DNA from: AC-32 sp963772975 | GTDB lineage: Bacteria; Actinomycetota; Thermoleophilia; Gaiellales; Gaiellaceae | Direction of reading: 5' to 3' | DNA: 64,000 bases | NCBI GenBank assembly: GCA_963772975.1 | Contig: CAVYZH010000005.1 | Location: forward strand, 62,001 to 126,000 | Shown here: positions 10,034-19,009 of the stretch, piece after piece | Numbering within the stretch: the first letter of the stretch is position 1 | Layout: every line of letters starts with the position of its first letter | Program-made: the position numbers and the translations under genes | Notes under the pieces: model-generated | The model's input: the letters and a program-made list of their open reading frames with translations, nothing else | What the model was told of the DNA's origin: nothing | Database searches by the model: none

Positions 10034-11361
10034 CTTACGACGTGCTCGTGCTCGGTGCCGGCTCGGCCGGCTGCGCGCTCGCGGGGCGGCTGAGCGAGAA
10101 CGCCGACCGTAGCGTCTGCCTCGTCGAGGCCGGGCCGGACTACGGGCACCTCTCGGACGGCCGCTGGCCGACGGACATCCTGGACCCGCGCTGGCTCGCG
10201 CTCGAGTCGCACCTCTGGGAGCGCGCGGACGAAGACGACCGCTCGCAGTCGCGGGCCCGCATCCTGGGCGGCTGCTCGGCCCACAACGCCTGCGTGCTGC
10301 TCGAGGGAGCACCCTCAGACTACGACTGGGGCGGCGACTGGTCGTACGAGGCCTTCGCGCCGTACCTGCGCCGCGCGTACGAGACGCTGCGCGGCCACGT
10401 GCTCGCCGACGACGAGCTGACGCCCTGGCACCGCGCGTTCCGCGAGGCCGGCGGCGAGGGCTCGATCGTCCATCCGGTCAACATCGTCGACGGCGTCCGC
10501 TGGCACACCGGCTTCGCCTACGTCGACCCGGCTCGCGTGCGAGAGAACCTGACGATCCTGGCCGACACGATCGTCGACCGCGTGCTGCTCGAGGACGCCC
10601 GCGCGGTCGGCGCGCTCGCCGGCGGCCGCGAGCTGCGGGCCGAGACGGTGGTCGTCTCCGCGAGCGCCTACGGCTCGCCGGCGATCCTCCTGCGCAGCGG
10701 CATCGGCCCCGAAGGCGAGGTCGCGCAGCTGCCGGTCGGCGACGGACTCGTCGACCACGTCGGCGCGAGCGCCGCCTGGGAGCCGAGCGAACGGCTGCTA
10801 GCAGAGACTGCGGCTCACGAGGCCGAGCACGGGCTGTACATGGGCCAGGTGACGGTGGCCGCCTCGAGCCGCTCATGCCCACCGGGCGTGCGCGACCTGT
10901 TCGTCTTTCCCTCGCTCGAGGTCGGGCCGGAGATCAGCGGCGCCGCCTTCGCGATGAAGCCGTACTCGCAGGGCTCGGTGCGGCTGAACGGGCCCGATCC
11001 CGAGACACCGCTCGCGATCGACCACGGCTTCCTGCGCGACGAGCGCGACGTCGAGGTGCTGGTCGAGGGCTTCGAGCGGCTGCGCGAGCTCGCCGCCTCG
11101 CCGGAGGTGTCGCCGTACGTGGGCGGCGAGCTGCGGCCTGGCGCTGGGGTTGGCGCCGAGGAGCATGTGCGCGCGACGGCGCGCGGCTTCTTCCATCCGG
11201 TCGGCAGCTGCGCGATCGGGAGCGTGCTCGACGAGCAGTGCCGGGTGCTCGGCTTCGAGAACCTCTACGTGGTGGACGCCTCGGCGATCCCGGACATCCC
11301 CGCCGCCAACACGAACCTGACCACCGTCGCGCTGGCCGAGCGCGCGGCCACCTGGCTGTAG
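10030..11361 (+). CDS. GMC-family FAD-dependent oxidoreductase (choline dehydrogenase type)
   Basis: The protein starts YDVLVLGAGSAGCALAGRLS, the ADP-binding fold of glucose-methanol-choline oxidoreductases. It has the family signatures RILGGCSAHNA (FAD attachment loop) and, near the C terminus, FHPVGSCAIG (catalytic His region) and IPDIPAANTNLTTVALAERA. At 443 residues it is shorter than most choline dehydrogenases (about 530), mainly in the substrate-binding domain. The substrate cannot be told from sequence; an alcohol or amino alcohol is usual. GTG 10030 overlaps the previous stop by 4 nt, so it is probably co-translated with the cyclase-STAND gene. Confidence 0.9.
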   Translation: MTYDVLVLGAGSAGCALAGRLSENADRSVCLVEAGPDYGHLSDGRWPTDILDPRWLALESHLWERADEDDRSQSRARILGGCSAHNACVLLEGAPSDYDWGGDWSYEAFAPYLRRAYETLRGHVLADDELTPWHRAFREAGGEGSIVHPVNIVDGVRWHTGFAYVDPARVRENLTILADTIVDRVLLEDARAVGALAGGRELRAETVVVSASAYGSPAILLRSGIGPEGEVAQLPVGDGLVDHVGASAAWEPSERLLAETAAHEAEHGLYMGQVTVAASSRSCPPGVRDLFVFPSLEVGPEISGAAFAMKPYSQGSVRLNGPDPETPLAIDHGFLRDERDVEVLVEGFERLRELAASPEVSPYVGGELRPGAGVGAEEHVRATARGFFHPVGSCAIGSVLDEQCRVLGFENLYVVDASAIPDIPAANTNLTTVALAERAATWL

Positions 11362-11371
11362 GATCGAGCAC

Positions 11372-11935
11372 GTGGCCGCCACAAAGCCCGACCGGCTCCA
11401 CTACACCGGCAACGACGAGGCCGACGCCCTGCTCGCGCACGATCCGTTCGCGCTGCTCGTCGGGTTCGCGCTCGACCAGCAGGTGCCGGTGCCAACGGCG
11501 TTCCAGGGGCCGCTGAAGCTCAAGCAGCGCCTGGGGACGCTCGACCCCGGACAGATCGCGGCGACCGATCCCGGCCGGCTCGAAGAGGTCTTCCGCGAGA
11601 AGCCGGCGATCCACCGCTTCCCCGGCAACATGGCGCGACGCGTCCAGGATCTTGCCTCGGTCGTGACCGAGGAATACGGCGGCGACGCCGAGCGCGTGTG
11701 GCGTGAGGCCGCCGATGGCGCCGACCTGCGCAAGCGGATCTCGGGGCTGCCCGGCTTCGGCGAGATGAAGGTCAAGGCGCTCGGCGCGGTGCTGTGGAAG
11801 CGCTTCGCCGTCCCCGCCGCGGAGGAGCTCGACCCTGGCCACCCGACGCTCGGCGACGTGGACTCGGCCGAGGCGCTCGAGGAGTACCAGGCCAAGAAGC
11901 GCGCGTACAAGGCGAAGCTGCGCGCTCAGCAGTAG
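11372..11935 (+). CDS. HhH-GPD family base-excision protein (uncharacterised subfamily)
   Basis: A 187-residue protein with ALDQQVPVPTAFQGPLKL near the N terminus and a helix-hairpin-helix segment ISGLPGFGEMKVKALGAVL. This matches the small actinobacterial HhH-GPD family annotated in genomes as TIGR03252 (recalled, not searched). Relatives remove damaged bases, but the activity of this subfamily is not established. GTG 11372 lies 10 nt after the GMC gene, so it may be the last member of the run from 5854. A C-terminal basic tail (QAKKRAYKAKLRAQQ) could contact DNA. Confidence 0.8.
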   Translation: MAATKPDRLHYTGNDEADALLAHDPFALLVGFALDQQVPVPTAFQGPLKLKQRLGTLDPGQIAATDPGRLEEVFREKPAIHRFPGNMARRVQDLASVVTEEYGGDAERVWREAADGADLRKRISGLPGFGEMKVKALGAVLWKRFAVPAAEELDPGHPTLGDVDSAEALEEYQAKKRAYKAKLRAQQ

Positions 11936-11960
11936 CGGGTCGCGCGCCGATAATGGACGC

Positions 11961-12872
11961 GTGAGAGCCGCCGCCCTCGCCGTCGCCGTGATCGCCCTTG
12001 CCTGTGCGGGCGGCTCCGCCTACGCCTTGCGGGTACCGGCCGCGCCGAAGTGCACCGTCTTCCCGAAGTCGAACCCCTGGAACCGGCGGGTCGACAAGCT
12101 GCCGGTGGCGCGCAACTCGGCCGCGGTCATCGCCTCGATTGGCGTCGACACCGGCCTGCACGCCGACTTCGGCTCGGGCCTCTGGGAGGGCTCGCCGATC
12201 GGGATCCCGTTCGACGTCGTCACGCGCAAGACGCCGCGCGCGAAGGTGGGCTTCGAGTACGCCGACGAGAGCGACCGGATCGGCTATCCGATCCCGAAGC
12301 GCGTCCACATCGAGGGCGGCAGCGACCACCATGCACTGCTGCTCGACCGCGACGCCTGCCGTCTCTACGAGCTCGGCGGGCTCGAGCAGCAGGGCGGTCG
12401 GTGGCACGCCTGGGCCGGCGCGACCTGGAGCCTGCGCTCGAACCACGTCCGGCCCGTGGGCTGGACCTCGGCGGACGCCGCCGGACTGCCGATCTTCCCC
12501 GGCCTCGCACGCTGGGACGAGGCGAAGCGCGGCGTGATCGACCACGCGCTCCGCTTCACCGTCCAGCGGACGCGACGTGCCTACCTCTACCCCGCCCGGC
12601 ACTACGCGAGCTCGCTCACGGACGCGAACCTGCCGCCGATGGGGCTGCGCGTGCGCCTGAAGGCGAGCTTCGACATCCGGCCGTACCCGCGCCAGGCGCG
12701 GATCGTGCTGACCACGCTGAAGCGCTACGGGATGCTGGTCGCCGACAACGGCTCGAACTGGTACATCAGCGGCGCGCCGAGCCCCGGCTGGTCGAACGAC
12801 CAGCTGCACACGCTCGGCAAGGTCACCGGCTCGAACTTCGAGGTCGTCGACACCTCGAAGCTCAAGCCCTAG
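11961..12872 (+). CDS. Secreted protein, function unknown
   Basis: A 303-residue protein beginning with a signal peptide (MRAAALAVAVIALACAGGSAYA). The mature part has CTVFPKSNPWNRRVD, HIEGGSDHHALLLDRDACRLYEL and RYGMLVADNGSNWYISG. I know similar exported proteins from actinobacterial and acidobacterial soil genomes, but no domain name or activity can be assigned. The paired Cys residues could form a disulfide outside the cell. It starts with GTG 11961. Its stop overlaps the stop of the convergent gene at 12869 by 4 nt, so no terminator fits between them. Confidence 0.75.
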   Translation: MRAAALAVAVIALACAGGSAYALRVPAAPKCTVFPKSNPWNRRVDKLPVARNSAAVIASIGVDTGLHADFGSGLWEGSPIGIPFDVVTRKTPRAKVGFEYADESDRIGYPIPKRVHIEGGSDHHALLLDRDACRLYELGGLEQQGGRWHAWAGATWSLRSNHVRPVGWTSADAAGLPIFPGLARWDEAKRGVIDHALRFTVQRTRRAYLYPARHYASSLTDANLPPMGLRVRLKASFDIRPYPRQARIVLTTLKRYGMLVADNGSNWYISGAPSPGWSNDQLHTLGKVTGSNFEVVDTSKLKP

Positions 12873-13519
12873 CGGGGATCGTCGCGGTCGATGTTCCAGT
12901 GGCGGGCAGTCGTCACCGTCCAGCCTTCTGCGTTCAGCGGCCGTAGCGCGAACCGCGTGATCGTCCGCTGGCCGCCCTCGTAGTCGCCGTAGAGGAGGTC
13001 GATGATCAGCGCGATGCGACGCTCGACGGCGTCCCGAGCCTGGGCGAACTCGCGCGAGTCGGGATCGCGGAACGCGCCCTGCCAGAAGCCGACGTCGTTC
13101 ACCGGGATGTAGAGGTCGCGCGTCAGGCGGATGAACTCCGACGGGTCGGCGTGATCGCGGAGGCCTCCGCTGCTCAGCTCCTCGGTCGCGTAGAACGTCC
13201 AGCCGTGGAGGACGGCGATCCCTGAGCCGACATTTCGCAGCGGGATCGCGAGGTACACGGCGGAGTCGCCGACCTCCGCGATCCCACGGCCGCCTTCGGC
13301 GATAAACCACTTGTCGTCGACGAAGCCGATCTTCTGCGGAGGGTCGTCGAGCTTCGACGCCAACAGGAGCGGGCGAAGCCCTTCCAGTAGCGACTGCTCG
13401 GCGACGCGAGCGGCCCGGTTCGCCGAGCGGACCGACGCGAAGGTTGCCAGCGCCAGCACAAGCGTCCCGGCCGCGGTCGCGAGCGCGGAGATCGTGACCC
13501 AGTCCGCGGCCAGGGTCAC
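12869..13519 (-). CDS. Hypothetical protein with one N-terminal membrane helix
   Basis: A 216-residue protein starting at GTG 13519, whose start overlaps the ligD stop (GTGA). Residues 5-28 (WVTISALATAAGTLVLALA) form one membrane segment, followed by a charged helix (RSANRAARVAEQSLLEGLRP). This is a common layout for small actinobacterial membrane-anchored proteins of unknown function. The remaining domain looks like a compact mixed alpha/beta fold with Trp and Tyr in its second half (NDVGFWQGAFRDPDSREFAQ). It is the last gene of a five-gene minus-strand run and is probably translationally coupled to ligD. I cannot name a function. Confidence 0.75.
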   Translation of the reverse strand: MTLAADWVTISALATAAGTLVLALATFASVRSANRAARVAEQSLLEGLRPLLLASKLDDPPQKIGFVDDKWFIAEGGRGIAEVGDSAVYLAIPLRNVGSGIAVLHGWTFYATEELSSGGLRDHADPSEFIRLTRDLYIPVNDVGFWQGAFRDPDSREFAQARDAVERRIALIIDLLYGDYEGGQRTITRFALRPLNAEGWTVTTARHWNIDRDDPR

Positions 13520-14433
13520 GAGCGCACCTTTCGCAGGGCCGGCCCGAGCGCCTGCCCGCCTTGCAGCACCGGCTCGAACAGGTCGCCGTGCTTCTCCACG
13601 CGCGCGAGCGCCTCGCGCATGCCGAAGTCGCGCGGCCGCACCTTCTCGCCGAGCTCCTCCCAGTGCAGCGGCGTCGAGACCGGCGCTCCCGGCTTCGGCC
13701 GGACCGAGTACGCCGACGCGATCGTCTTGCCGTGCCCGTTCTGGCGGTGGTCGACGAGCACGCCGCGCCGCTTCTTCTTCAGCCACTCGGTCGTAGCGAG
13801 CCCAGGGTTCTCGGCCTCGACCCCGCGCGACACCAGCTCGGCGAAGTCGTAGGTGTCCTTGTAGGTCGAGCGCCGCGTGATCGGCACGAGCACGTGGATC
13901 CCGTCGGCGCCGCTCGTCTTCACGTAGGAGCGCAGCTCGAGCCGGTCGAGCGCCTCCCGGATCAGGTGAGCCACCCGGATCGCCTCGACGAAGCCGTTGC
14001 GCGACTCCGGCGGATCGAGGTCGAATAGGACGAAGTCGGGACGCTCCGGCTTGTCCACGCGCGAATACCAGGCGTTCATGTCGATGCAATTCATCTGCAC
14101 CATCCACACGGCCGCGGCGGGCTCGTTCACGAGCGCGAAGTCGACGAGCCGTGAGCCGCCCTCCCGCGGCCAGGTCCGGAACTGCCGCGTCGGCACCCAC
14201 GAAGGCTTGCCCTTCGGAGCCTGCTTCGCGAAGTAGGGCTGGCCGCGGATGCCGTACGGGTAGCGCTTGAGCGTGAACGGCCGGTTGCGCAGGTGCGGCA
14301 CGATCGTGTCGCCGATCGCGGCGTAGTAGTCGGCAAGGTCGCGCTTGGTCACCCCGTCGCCGGGGAACAGGAGCTTGTCCGGGCTCGTCAGCCGCACATG
14401 GCGGCGGCCGACTTCGAGCTCGAGGTCAGGCAC
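13516..14433 (-). CDS. ligD: LigD-type polymerase/primase domain protein (NHEJ-associated)
   Basis: A 305-residue stand-alone LigD polymerase domain of the archaeo-eukaryotic primase superfamily. In bacterial end joining these enzymes add nucleotides, preferably ribonucleotides, to bring broken ends together for Ku and ligase D. Seen: RLTSPDKLLFPGDGVTKRDL, the metal-binding FDLDPP, TSGADGIHVLVPI, the Lys-rich TTEWLKKKRRGVLVD, and PLHWEEL. No ligase or nuclease domain is fused, and no ku gene lies in the window. It starts with GTG 14433, overlapping the upstream methyltransferase stop by 8 nt. The gene symbol describes only the polymerase module. Confidence 0.92.
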   Translation of the reverse strand: MPDLELEVGRRHVRLTSPDKLLFPGDGVTKRDLADYYAAIGDTIVPHLRNRPFTLKRYPYGIRGQPYFAKQAPKGKPSWVPTRQFRTWPREGGSRLVDFALVNEPAAAVWMVQMNCIDMNAWYSRVDKPERPDFVLFDLDPPESRNGFVEAIRVAHLIREALDRLELRSYVKTSGADGIHVLVPITRRSTYKDTYDFAELVSRGVEAENPGLATTEWLKKKRRGVLVDHRQNGHGKTIASAYSVRPKPGAPVSTPLHWEELGEKVRPRDFGMREALARVEKHGDLFEPVLQGGQALGPALRKVRS

Positions 14434-15199
14434 GACGCGTCCACTGGAGGACGGTGGTGATCTCGAGCCGATACGACGGCTCGAGCAAAGCCAGTACCGC
14501 GCGCTTCAGTTCCGTGCGCTTGTCGGGCGGAAGCGAGGCAACCGCGCTTACCGTCGCGTAGAGGTCGACGATCTCCGCGCCGGACAGAACGGTGGAGCGC
14601 GAGAACGCCTCTTCGGAGAGCGGCTCGAACGGGCCCTCCGCGAACGCTTCGAGTGGAGCTGCCATCTCCGCCCGCGCGGCCGCACGACCGGAGCTGAAGT
14701 AGACCTCGTCGAACAGTGCCTGGGCCTCGGCGGGGAGCGGCGGCTCGAGCGTGTTGACCATCCGGTCGTCGCCGTCGCTCCACCAGTGGTTCCAGAGCAA
14801 TGCCACGCCGCTGTGCGGCAGCAGCACGCGCGCGAGCTCGGCAACGGCCGCCGCGCCGTCGAACCAGTGGAACGCGTCGCCGACGAAGATTGCATCGGCC
14901 GACCCGTCCGGGAGCGGCATCCGTTCTGCGGTTCCGGCGAGCACTTTGATTCCGGCCGAACGCTGAGCCAGGACCGCGCGCATCTCCTCGTTTGGCTCGA
15001 TGGCGACCACGTCGCGAAACCGCCGAGCGAGCGGGCGGGTCAGCTTGCCCGACCCGGCAGCGAGGTCGACGACGCGCGCCGAGTCGGGGCTGAGGCCGAG
15101 CACCGCCTCGGCGCGACGCAGCGCCTCGGGCGCGTACTCCGGCCGCACGTCGTCGTACTCGGCCGCGATCCGCCCGAAGCTGAAGGCCAGCTCAGACAC
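14426..15199 (-). CDS. Class I SAM-dependent methyltransferase
   Basis: A 257-residue methyltransferase starting at GTG 15199 (SELAFSFGRIAAEYDDVRP). Motif I is VVDLAAGSGKLTRPLA, followed by VVAIEPNEEMRAVL, the acidic-loop region LPDGSADAIFVGDAFHWFD, and ELARVLLPHSGVALLWN. This is the ubiE/menG-like small-molecule methyltransferase type; the substrate is unknown. It is clearly a tandem relative of the gene just upstream, sharing the FGR-AEYD and AFHWF signatures, so local duplication is likely. Its start overlaps the upstream gene's stop by 8 nt. Confidence 0.85.
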   Translation of the reverse strand: MSELAFSFGRIAAEYDDVRPEYAPEALRRAEAVLGLSPDSARVVDLAAGSGKLTRPLARRFRDVVAIEPNEEMRAVLAQRSAGIKVLAGTAERMPLPDGSADAIFVGDAFHWFDGAAAVAELARVLLPHSGVALLWNHWWSDGDDRMVNTLEPPLPAEAQALFDEVYFSSGRAAARAEMAAPLEAFAEGPFEPLSEEAFSRSTVLSGAEIVDLYATVSAVASLPPDKRTELKRAVLALLEPSYRLEITTVLQWTRRA

Positions 15200-15948
15200 G
15201 GCGAGTCCAGTGGGCGACCGTGCGGATGCGGCGGCGCACCTCGCGGTCGGCGGGCACGAGCTCGCGCAGGCGGCTTGCGAACGCGGCCCGGTCCTCTTCG
15301 GACTGATGCGCGATCGAGCTGACCGAGAGCAGGTTGGCGATCCACTCGTCGCGGGTGTTGAGGACGTCGCGCTCCACCTCGGCCTCGCGCAGCTCCTCGA
15401 ACGGCCCGCTCCTCGACCGGCCGCCGCCACTCGCCCGAAAGCACGCGCGGCAGGCCCGGCACTCCCCCACGCTCGAAGGCTTCGTCGATCACGGCCTCTG
15501 CCTCCTCGCCGAGGTCTGCGAACTCGACCGGGATGTTCCAGAAGATCACGAGCGCCCCGTACGGACGCAAGACGCGCGCGATCTCGGCGACCGACTCCCC
15601 GCCGGCGAACCAGTGGAACGCCTCGGCCGTGAAGACGGCGTCGACACTCCCGTCGGCGAGCGGGATCGACTCGCCGCGTCCGGCCAGCGCCTCGGCGCCC
15701 GGCACGACCTCCTCAAGGACGGCACGCATGGCGTCGTCGGGCTCGACGGCGATCACGTGCGCGAACCGCGGCACGAGCTCACGCGTCAGCTTCCCGGTGC
15801 CGGCGCCGAGGTCCAGCACCTCCGCGGCCGACTCGAGCCCGAGCTCGCCGACCACCTCGTCGAGCAGCTCCTCAGGCCAGCCCGGCCGCCCGAGCTCGTA
15901 CTCGCGCGCCGTACGCCCGAAGGCATCGGGCGGGGCCTCCCTAGCCAA
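15192..15948 (-). CDS. Class I SAM-dependent methyltransferase, frameshifted
   Basis: It starts at TTG 15948 (AREAPPDAFGRTAREYELG) with motif I VLDLGAGTGKLTREL, VIAVEPDDAMRAVL and DAVFTAEAFHWFAGG. After GEWRRPVEE the frame is lost near 15410-15416. The proper C terminus (SGPFEELREAEVERDVLNTR through RTVAHWTRRV) continues in another frame to 15192. Rejoined, it is about 250 residues and close to its downstream neighbour, so the two are tandem duplicates. The start overlaps the acyl-CoA dehydrogenase stop. Because both halves look conserved, an indel error is more likely than decay. Confidence 0.75.
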
Positions 15949-17122
15949 CGCCCGCGAGCAAGGACGAGCGCTGCTCCTTGACCATCTCGCGCGCGATCAC
16001 GAGCCGCTGGATCTGGTTCGTGCCCTCGTAGATCTGGGTGATCTTCGCGTCGCGCATCATCCGCTCGACGGGGTACTCCTGGATGTAGCCGTACCCGCCG
16101 AGGATCTGCACAGCGTCGGTCGTGACCTCCATCGCCACGTCCGTGCAGTAGAGCTTCGCCATCGCGGAGATCTTGGACAGCTCGGTGCCGTCGGCGCCCT
16201 CGTCGATCAGCTGGCCGCACTTGTAGAGCAGCCCGCGCGCGGCCTCGCACTTCGTCTCCATGTCGGCGAGCATCGCGGCGATCAGCTGGTGCTGGACGAT
16301 CGGCTTGCCCATCGTCTCGCGGGTCTGCGCGTACTCGAGCGCGTAGTCGGTCGCGCCCTGCGCGAGGCCGAGGCCCTGCGCGCCGATCCCGGGCCGGGAT
16401 CGGTCGAGGACCCGCATCGCGATGGGGAAGCCCTCGCCCTCCTCGCCGAGCCGGTTCTCGGCCGGGATGCGGCAGTCGTCGAAGAAGATCTCGCCGGTCG
16501 TCGAGCCTTTGATCCCCATCTTCGGCTCGATCCGGCCGACCTCGAAGCCGGACGCGTCGGCCTCTACGACGAACGCGGAGATCCCGGGGTGGCCGGCGTC
16601 AGGATCGGTCTTGGCGAAGACGACATAGATATGGGCGACGCCGGCGTTGGTGATGAAGCGCTTGCCGCCGTTGAGCACGTACTCGTCGCCCTCGCGCCGC
16701 GCCTCGGTGCGCATCGCGGCCGAGTCGGAGCCCGAGCCCGGCTCGGTGAGGGCATAGGCGGGCAGCCACTCGCCGCTGGCCAGGCGCGGCAGCCAGCGCT
16801 CCTTCTGCTCGTCGCTGCCGGCGAGCTTGATCCCCAGCGACCCGAGTTCCTGGACGGCGAGGATCAGCCCGGTCGTCGCGCAGACCTTCGACAGCTCCTC
16901 GATCGCCACGAGCACCATCAGCGCGCCGGTGCCCGTGCCACCGTAGGCCTCCTCGAACGGCAGCCCGAGCAGGTCGTGCTCGCGCATCAGCTCGACCATG
17001 TCCCAGGGGAACTCGGCCGTCTTGTCGATCTCGGCCGCACGCGGCGCGACGCGCTCCCGCGCGAGGGTGCGCACCAGCTCGCGGATCTCGCGCTGTTCCT
17101 CGGTCAGTGGATCGACAGCCAC
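15941..17122 (-). CDS. Acyl-CoA dehydrogenase
   Basis: The protein from GTG 17122 (AVDPLTEEQREIRELVRTLA) is 393 residues. It shows AYALTEPGSGSDSAAM (FAD/substrate loop), FITNAGVAHIYVVFAKT, and ILGGYGYIQEYPVERMMRDA followed by IYEGTNQIQRLVIAREM. The Glu of YEGT is the catalytic base of short/medium-chain acyl-CoA dehydrogenases. It catalyses FAD-dependent alpha,beta-dehydrogenation of an acyl-CoA in the cytosol, passing electrons to ETF. The frame opens upstream to 17167, but the added residues are not family-like. It leads the overlapping minus-strand operon. Chain-length preference cannot be read safely. Confidence 0.93.
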   Translation of the reverse strand: MAVDPLTEEQREIRELVRTLARERVAPRAAEIDKTAEFPWDMVELMREHDLLGLPFEEAYGGTGTGALMVLVAIEELSKVCATTGLILAVQELGSLGIKLAGSDEQKERWLPRLASGEWLPAYALTEPGSGSDSAAMRTEARREGDEYVLNGGKRFITNAGVAHIYVVFAKTDPDAGHPGISAFVVEADASGFEVGRIEPKMGIKGSTTGEIFFDDCRIPAENRLGEEGEGFPIAMRVLDRSRPGIGAQGLGLAQGATDYALEYAQTRETMGKPIVQHQLIAAMLADMETKCEAARGLLYKCGQLIDEGADGTELSKISAMAKLYCTDVAMEVTTDAVQILGGYGYIQEYPVERMMRDAKITQIYEGTNQIQRLVIAREMVKEQRSSLLAGVG

Positions 17123-17180
17123 GGCGAGAAGCCTAGTCGGCGCAAGGGAAGGTGTTGGGCCCGCCACCCGTCCCGTGACT

Positions 17181-18587
17181 ATGGAATCGGCCCGACCCCG
17201 CGAACAGTTACGGCGAGACAGGATCCGGATAGGCGCAATCGCAGAGCTGCTGGCTGCGGCACTGCCGCTGATCGGGCTCGTGTCGCTGCTCCTGCGATCG
17301 CAGCTTGATCCACACCTCGAGAACTACCGTCTCCACTTCGTCCTCTTCGGGCTAGCGGGCACACTGGCTTTTGTTCTCGGCTACGGTGCCGGCGAGGCCG
17401 CGAGGCGACGCGGAGACGCGCGGGTGCTGCTTCTGTCGCTTGCCTTCATGGCGACCGGCGGCTTCATGGGTCTCCATGCTCTCGGGACGCCGGGAGTGCT
17501 CTTCTCCGCCGACCACGCGGGCTTCAAGGTCGCTATCCCAATCGGCCTGCTCGTGAGCGCCGCGTTCGCGGCTGCCTCTGCCTTCGTGGATGTGCGTCCA
17601 GGCTTCGCGCCGCTGGTCATTCGTCACCAGACGATCCTGCGCACCGGCGTCCTGCTTGCCATGGGCGCATGGTTCGCCTGGACGGTTGCGAACCTGCCGC
17701 CCTTGGACGGTGCGAACAGCGAGGCTGCCCGGGGGCACCTGCTTACGGGACTCGCGATCCTGGGAACGATCGCGTACGCGACAAGCGCCGCGCGGTACTG
17801 GACGATCTTCCGCGCACGGCCGAACCTGCTGCCGGCCGCCGTCATCGCCTGCTTCGTGCTGCTCTCCGAGGCCTTGATCGGGGTCGCGCTGACCGGTGAG
17901 CGCAAGTGGCACGCCAGCTGGTGGGAGTGGCACGGCTTGATCCTGACGGCGTTCGTGATCATCGGCTTCGCCGCGCGCCGGGAGTGGCGCGAGGAGCGCT
18001 TCGGAGACCTCTACCTGTCGTCGACGAGAGAGCGCAAGCAGAACGTCAGCGTGCTCTTCAGCGATCTGGTCGGTTACACGGGCTTCGCCGAGCGCTCGAC
18101 ATCGGTCGAGGCATCCGTCGTGCTGGAGGCGTACTGGCGCACCGCGGCCACGCTCCTCACTCGTCGGTTCGGCGGCGTGGTGGAGAAGTTCATCGGCGAC
18201 GGCGTTGTTGCCGTCTTCAACCGCGGGGGCGACCAGCCCGACCACGCGCGGCGGGCCGCCTGCGCCGCTCTCGCGCTCCAGAACGCCTTTGGCAAGTTCG
18301 CGGAACAGCACCCTGATTGGCCGCGGATGCGCGTCGGGGTCAACAGCGGCGAGGCAGTCGTTCGCGAGATCGGCGGCCAGGGGCACTTGGCGTATCCGCT
18401 GGTCGGCGACACGATCAACATGGGCTCACGGCTCGAGGGCCTCGCACCCGTCGGAGGGGTGCTGATCGGTGCGGAGACGTACGAGCAGCTGCCGGACGGT
18501 GCCGTGGTCGAGGTGAGGGCGGGTCTGCAGGTGAAGGGCAGGGACGAGGCAGTGGACGCCTACGTCCTGCACGCATGCCCCTGCTGA
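17181..18587 (+). CDS. Membrane-bound class III adenylate cyclase
   Basis: A 468-residue protein starting at ATG 17181. The first 275 or so residues hold about seven membrane helices (for example LLAAALPLIGLVSLLL and LHFVLFGLAGTLAFVLGY). A cytosolic class III cyclase domain follows. It has the metal Asp in VSVLFSDLVGYTGFAE, the adenine-specifying Lys and second metal Asp in VVEKFIGDGVVAVF, and the Asp and Asn/Arg region in LVGDTINMGSRLEG. All key catalytic residues are present, unlike in the STAND-linked cyclase at 7220, so this one is probably an active cAMP synthase. The 58-bp gap to the divergent acyl-CoA dehydrogenase start must hold both promoters. Confidence 0.93.
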   Translation: MESARPREQLRRDRIRIGAIAELLAAALPLIGLVSLLLRSQLDPHLENYRLHFVLFGLAGTLAFVLGYGAGEAARRRGDARVLLLSLAFMATGGFMGLHALGTPGVLFSADHAGFKVAIPIGLLVSAAFAAASAFVDVRPGFAPLVIRHQTILRTGVLLAMGAWFAWTVANLPPLDGANSEAARGHLLTGLAILGTIAYATSAARYWTIFRARPNLLPAAVIACFVLLSEALIGVALTGERKWHASWWEWHGLILTAFVIIGFAARREWREERFGDLYLSSTRERKQNVSVLFSDLVGYTGFAERSTSVEASVVLEAYWRTAATLLTRRFGGVVEKFIGDGVVAVFNRGGDQPDHARRAACAALALQNAFGKFAEQHPDWPRMRVGVNSGEAVVREIGGQGHLAYPLVGDTINMGSRLEGLAPVGGVLIGAETYEQLPDGAVVEVRAGLQVKGRDEAVDAYVLHACPC

Positions 18588-18623
18588 GGACGAAGACACC
18601 GTAGTAATCGGGGTTGTCGAGGC

Positions 18624-18986
18624 TCAGCCGCCGTGGTGGACGGCTTCGACGTTGTTGCCGTCGGGGTCGAGCACGTAGGCGCCGTAGTAGCCGGGGTGGT
18701 ACTGCGCGCGCAGGCCGGGCGGGCCGTTGTCCTCGCCGCCGGCGCCGATCGAGGCCGCGTAGAAGGCGTCGACCGTGCCGGTGTCGGGCGCGGCGAAGGC
18801 GACGTGGATCCCGGCCGACGGCTCGCCCTGGCGGAGCCAGAAGAACGGCTTGCCGTCTCGGCCGAAGCCGCCGATGCGGCCCTCGAACTCCAGCAGCAGC
18901 TCGATCCCGAGCGGCGCCAGCGCCGCCAGGTAGAAGTCCTTGCTGCGCAGGTAGTCGCGCACTTCCAGGCCAAGGTGATCGATCAT
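18624..18986 (-). CDS. VOC (glyoxalase/bleomycin resistance) family protein
   Basis: A 120-residue single-domain vicinal oxygen chelate protein: MIDHLGLEVRDYLRSKDFY at the start and HPGYYGAYVLDPDGNNVEAV at the end. The His near the N terminus and the Glu in the last strand are the usual metal ligands. Relatives include dioxygenases, glyoxalases and resistance proteins; the substrate is unknown. A strong ribosome site (AAAGGAGGGG) sits just before ATG 18986 and fixes the start. It shares its C-terminal signature with the second half of the VOC protein at 21569-22320, so the two are duplicates on either side of the cupin and regulator genes. Confidence 0.88.
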   Translation of the reverse strand: MIDHLGLEVRDYLRSKDFYLAALAPLGIELLLEFEGRIGGFGRDGKPFFWLRQGEPSAGIHVAFAAPDTGTVDAFYAASIGAGGEDNGPPGLRAQYHPGYYGAYVLDPDGNNVEAVHHGG

Positions 18987-19009
18987 CGCCCCTCCTTTGC
19001 GGAGCCGAA

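Noticed and set aside
11772..13310. 512-residue minus-strand frame
   Set aside because: Spans two real genes in wrong frames; Arg-rich shadow.
15533..17308. 591-residue plus-strand open frame
   Set aside because: Antisense to the methyltransferase and acyl-CoA dehydrogenase genes; no protein-like features.
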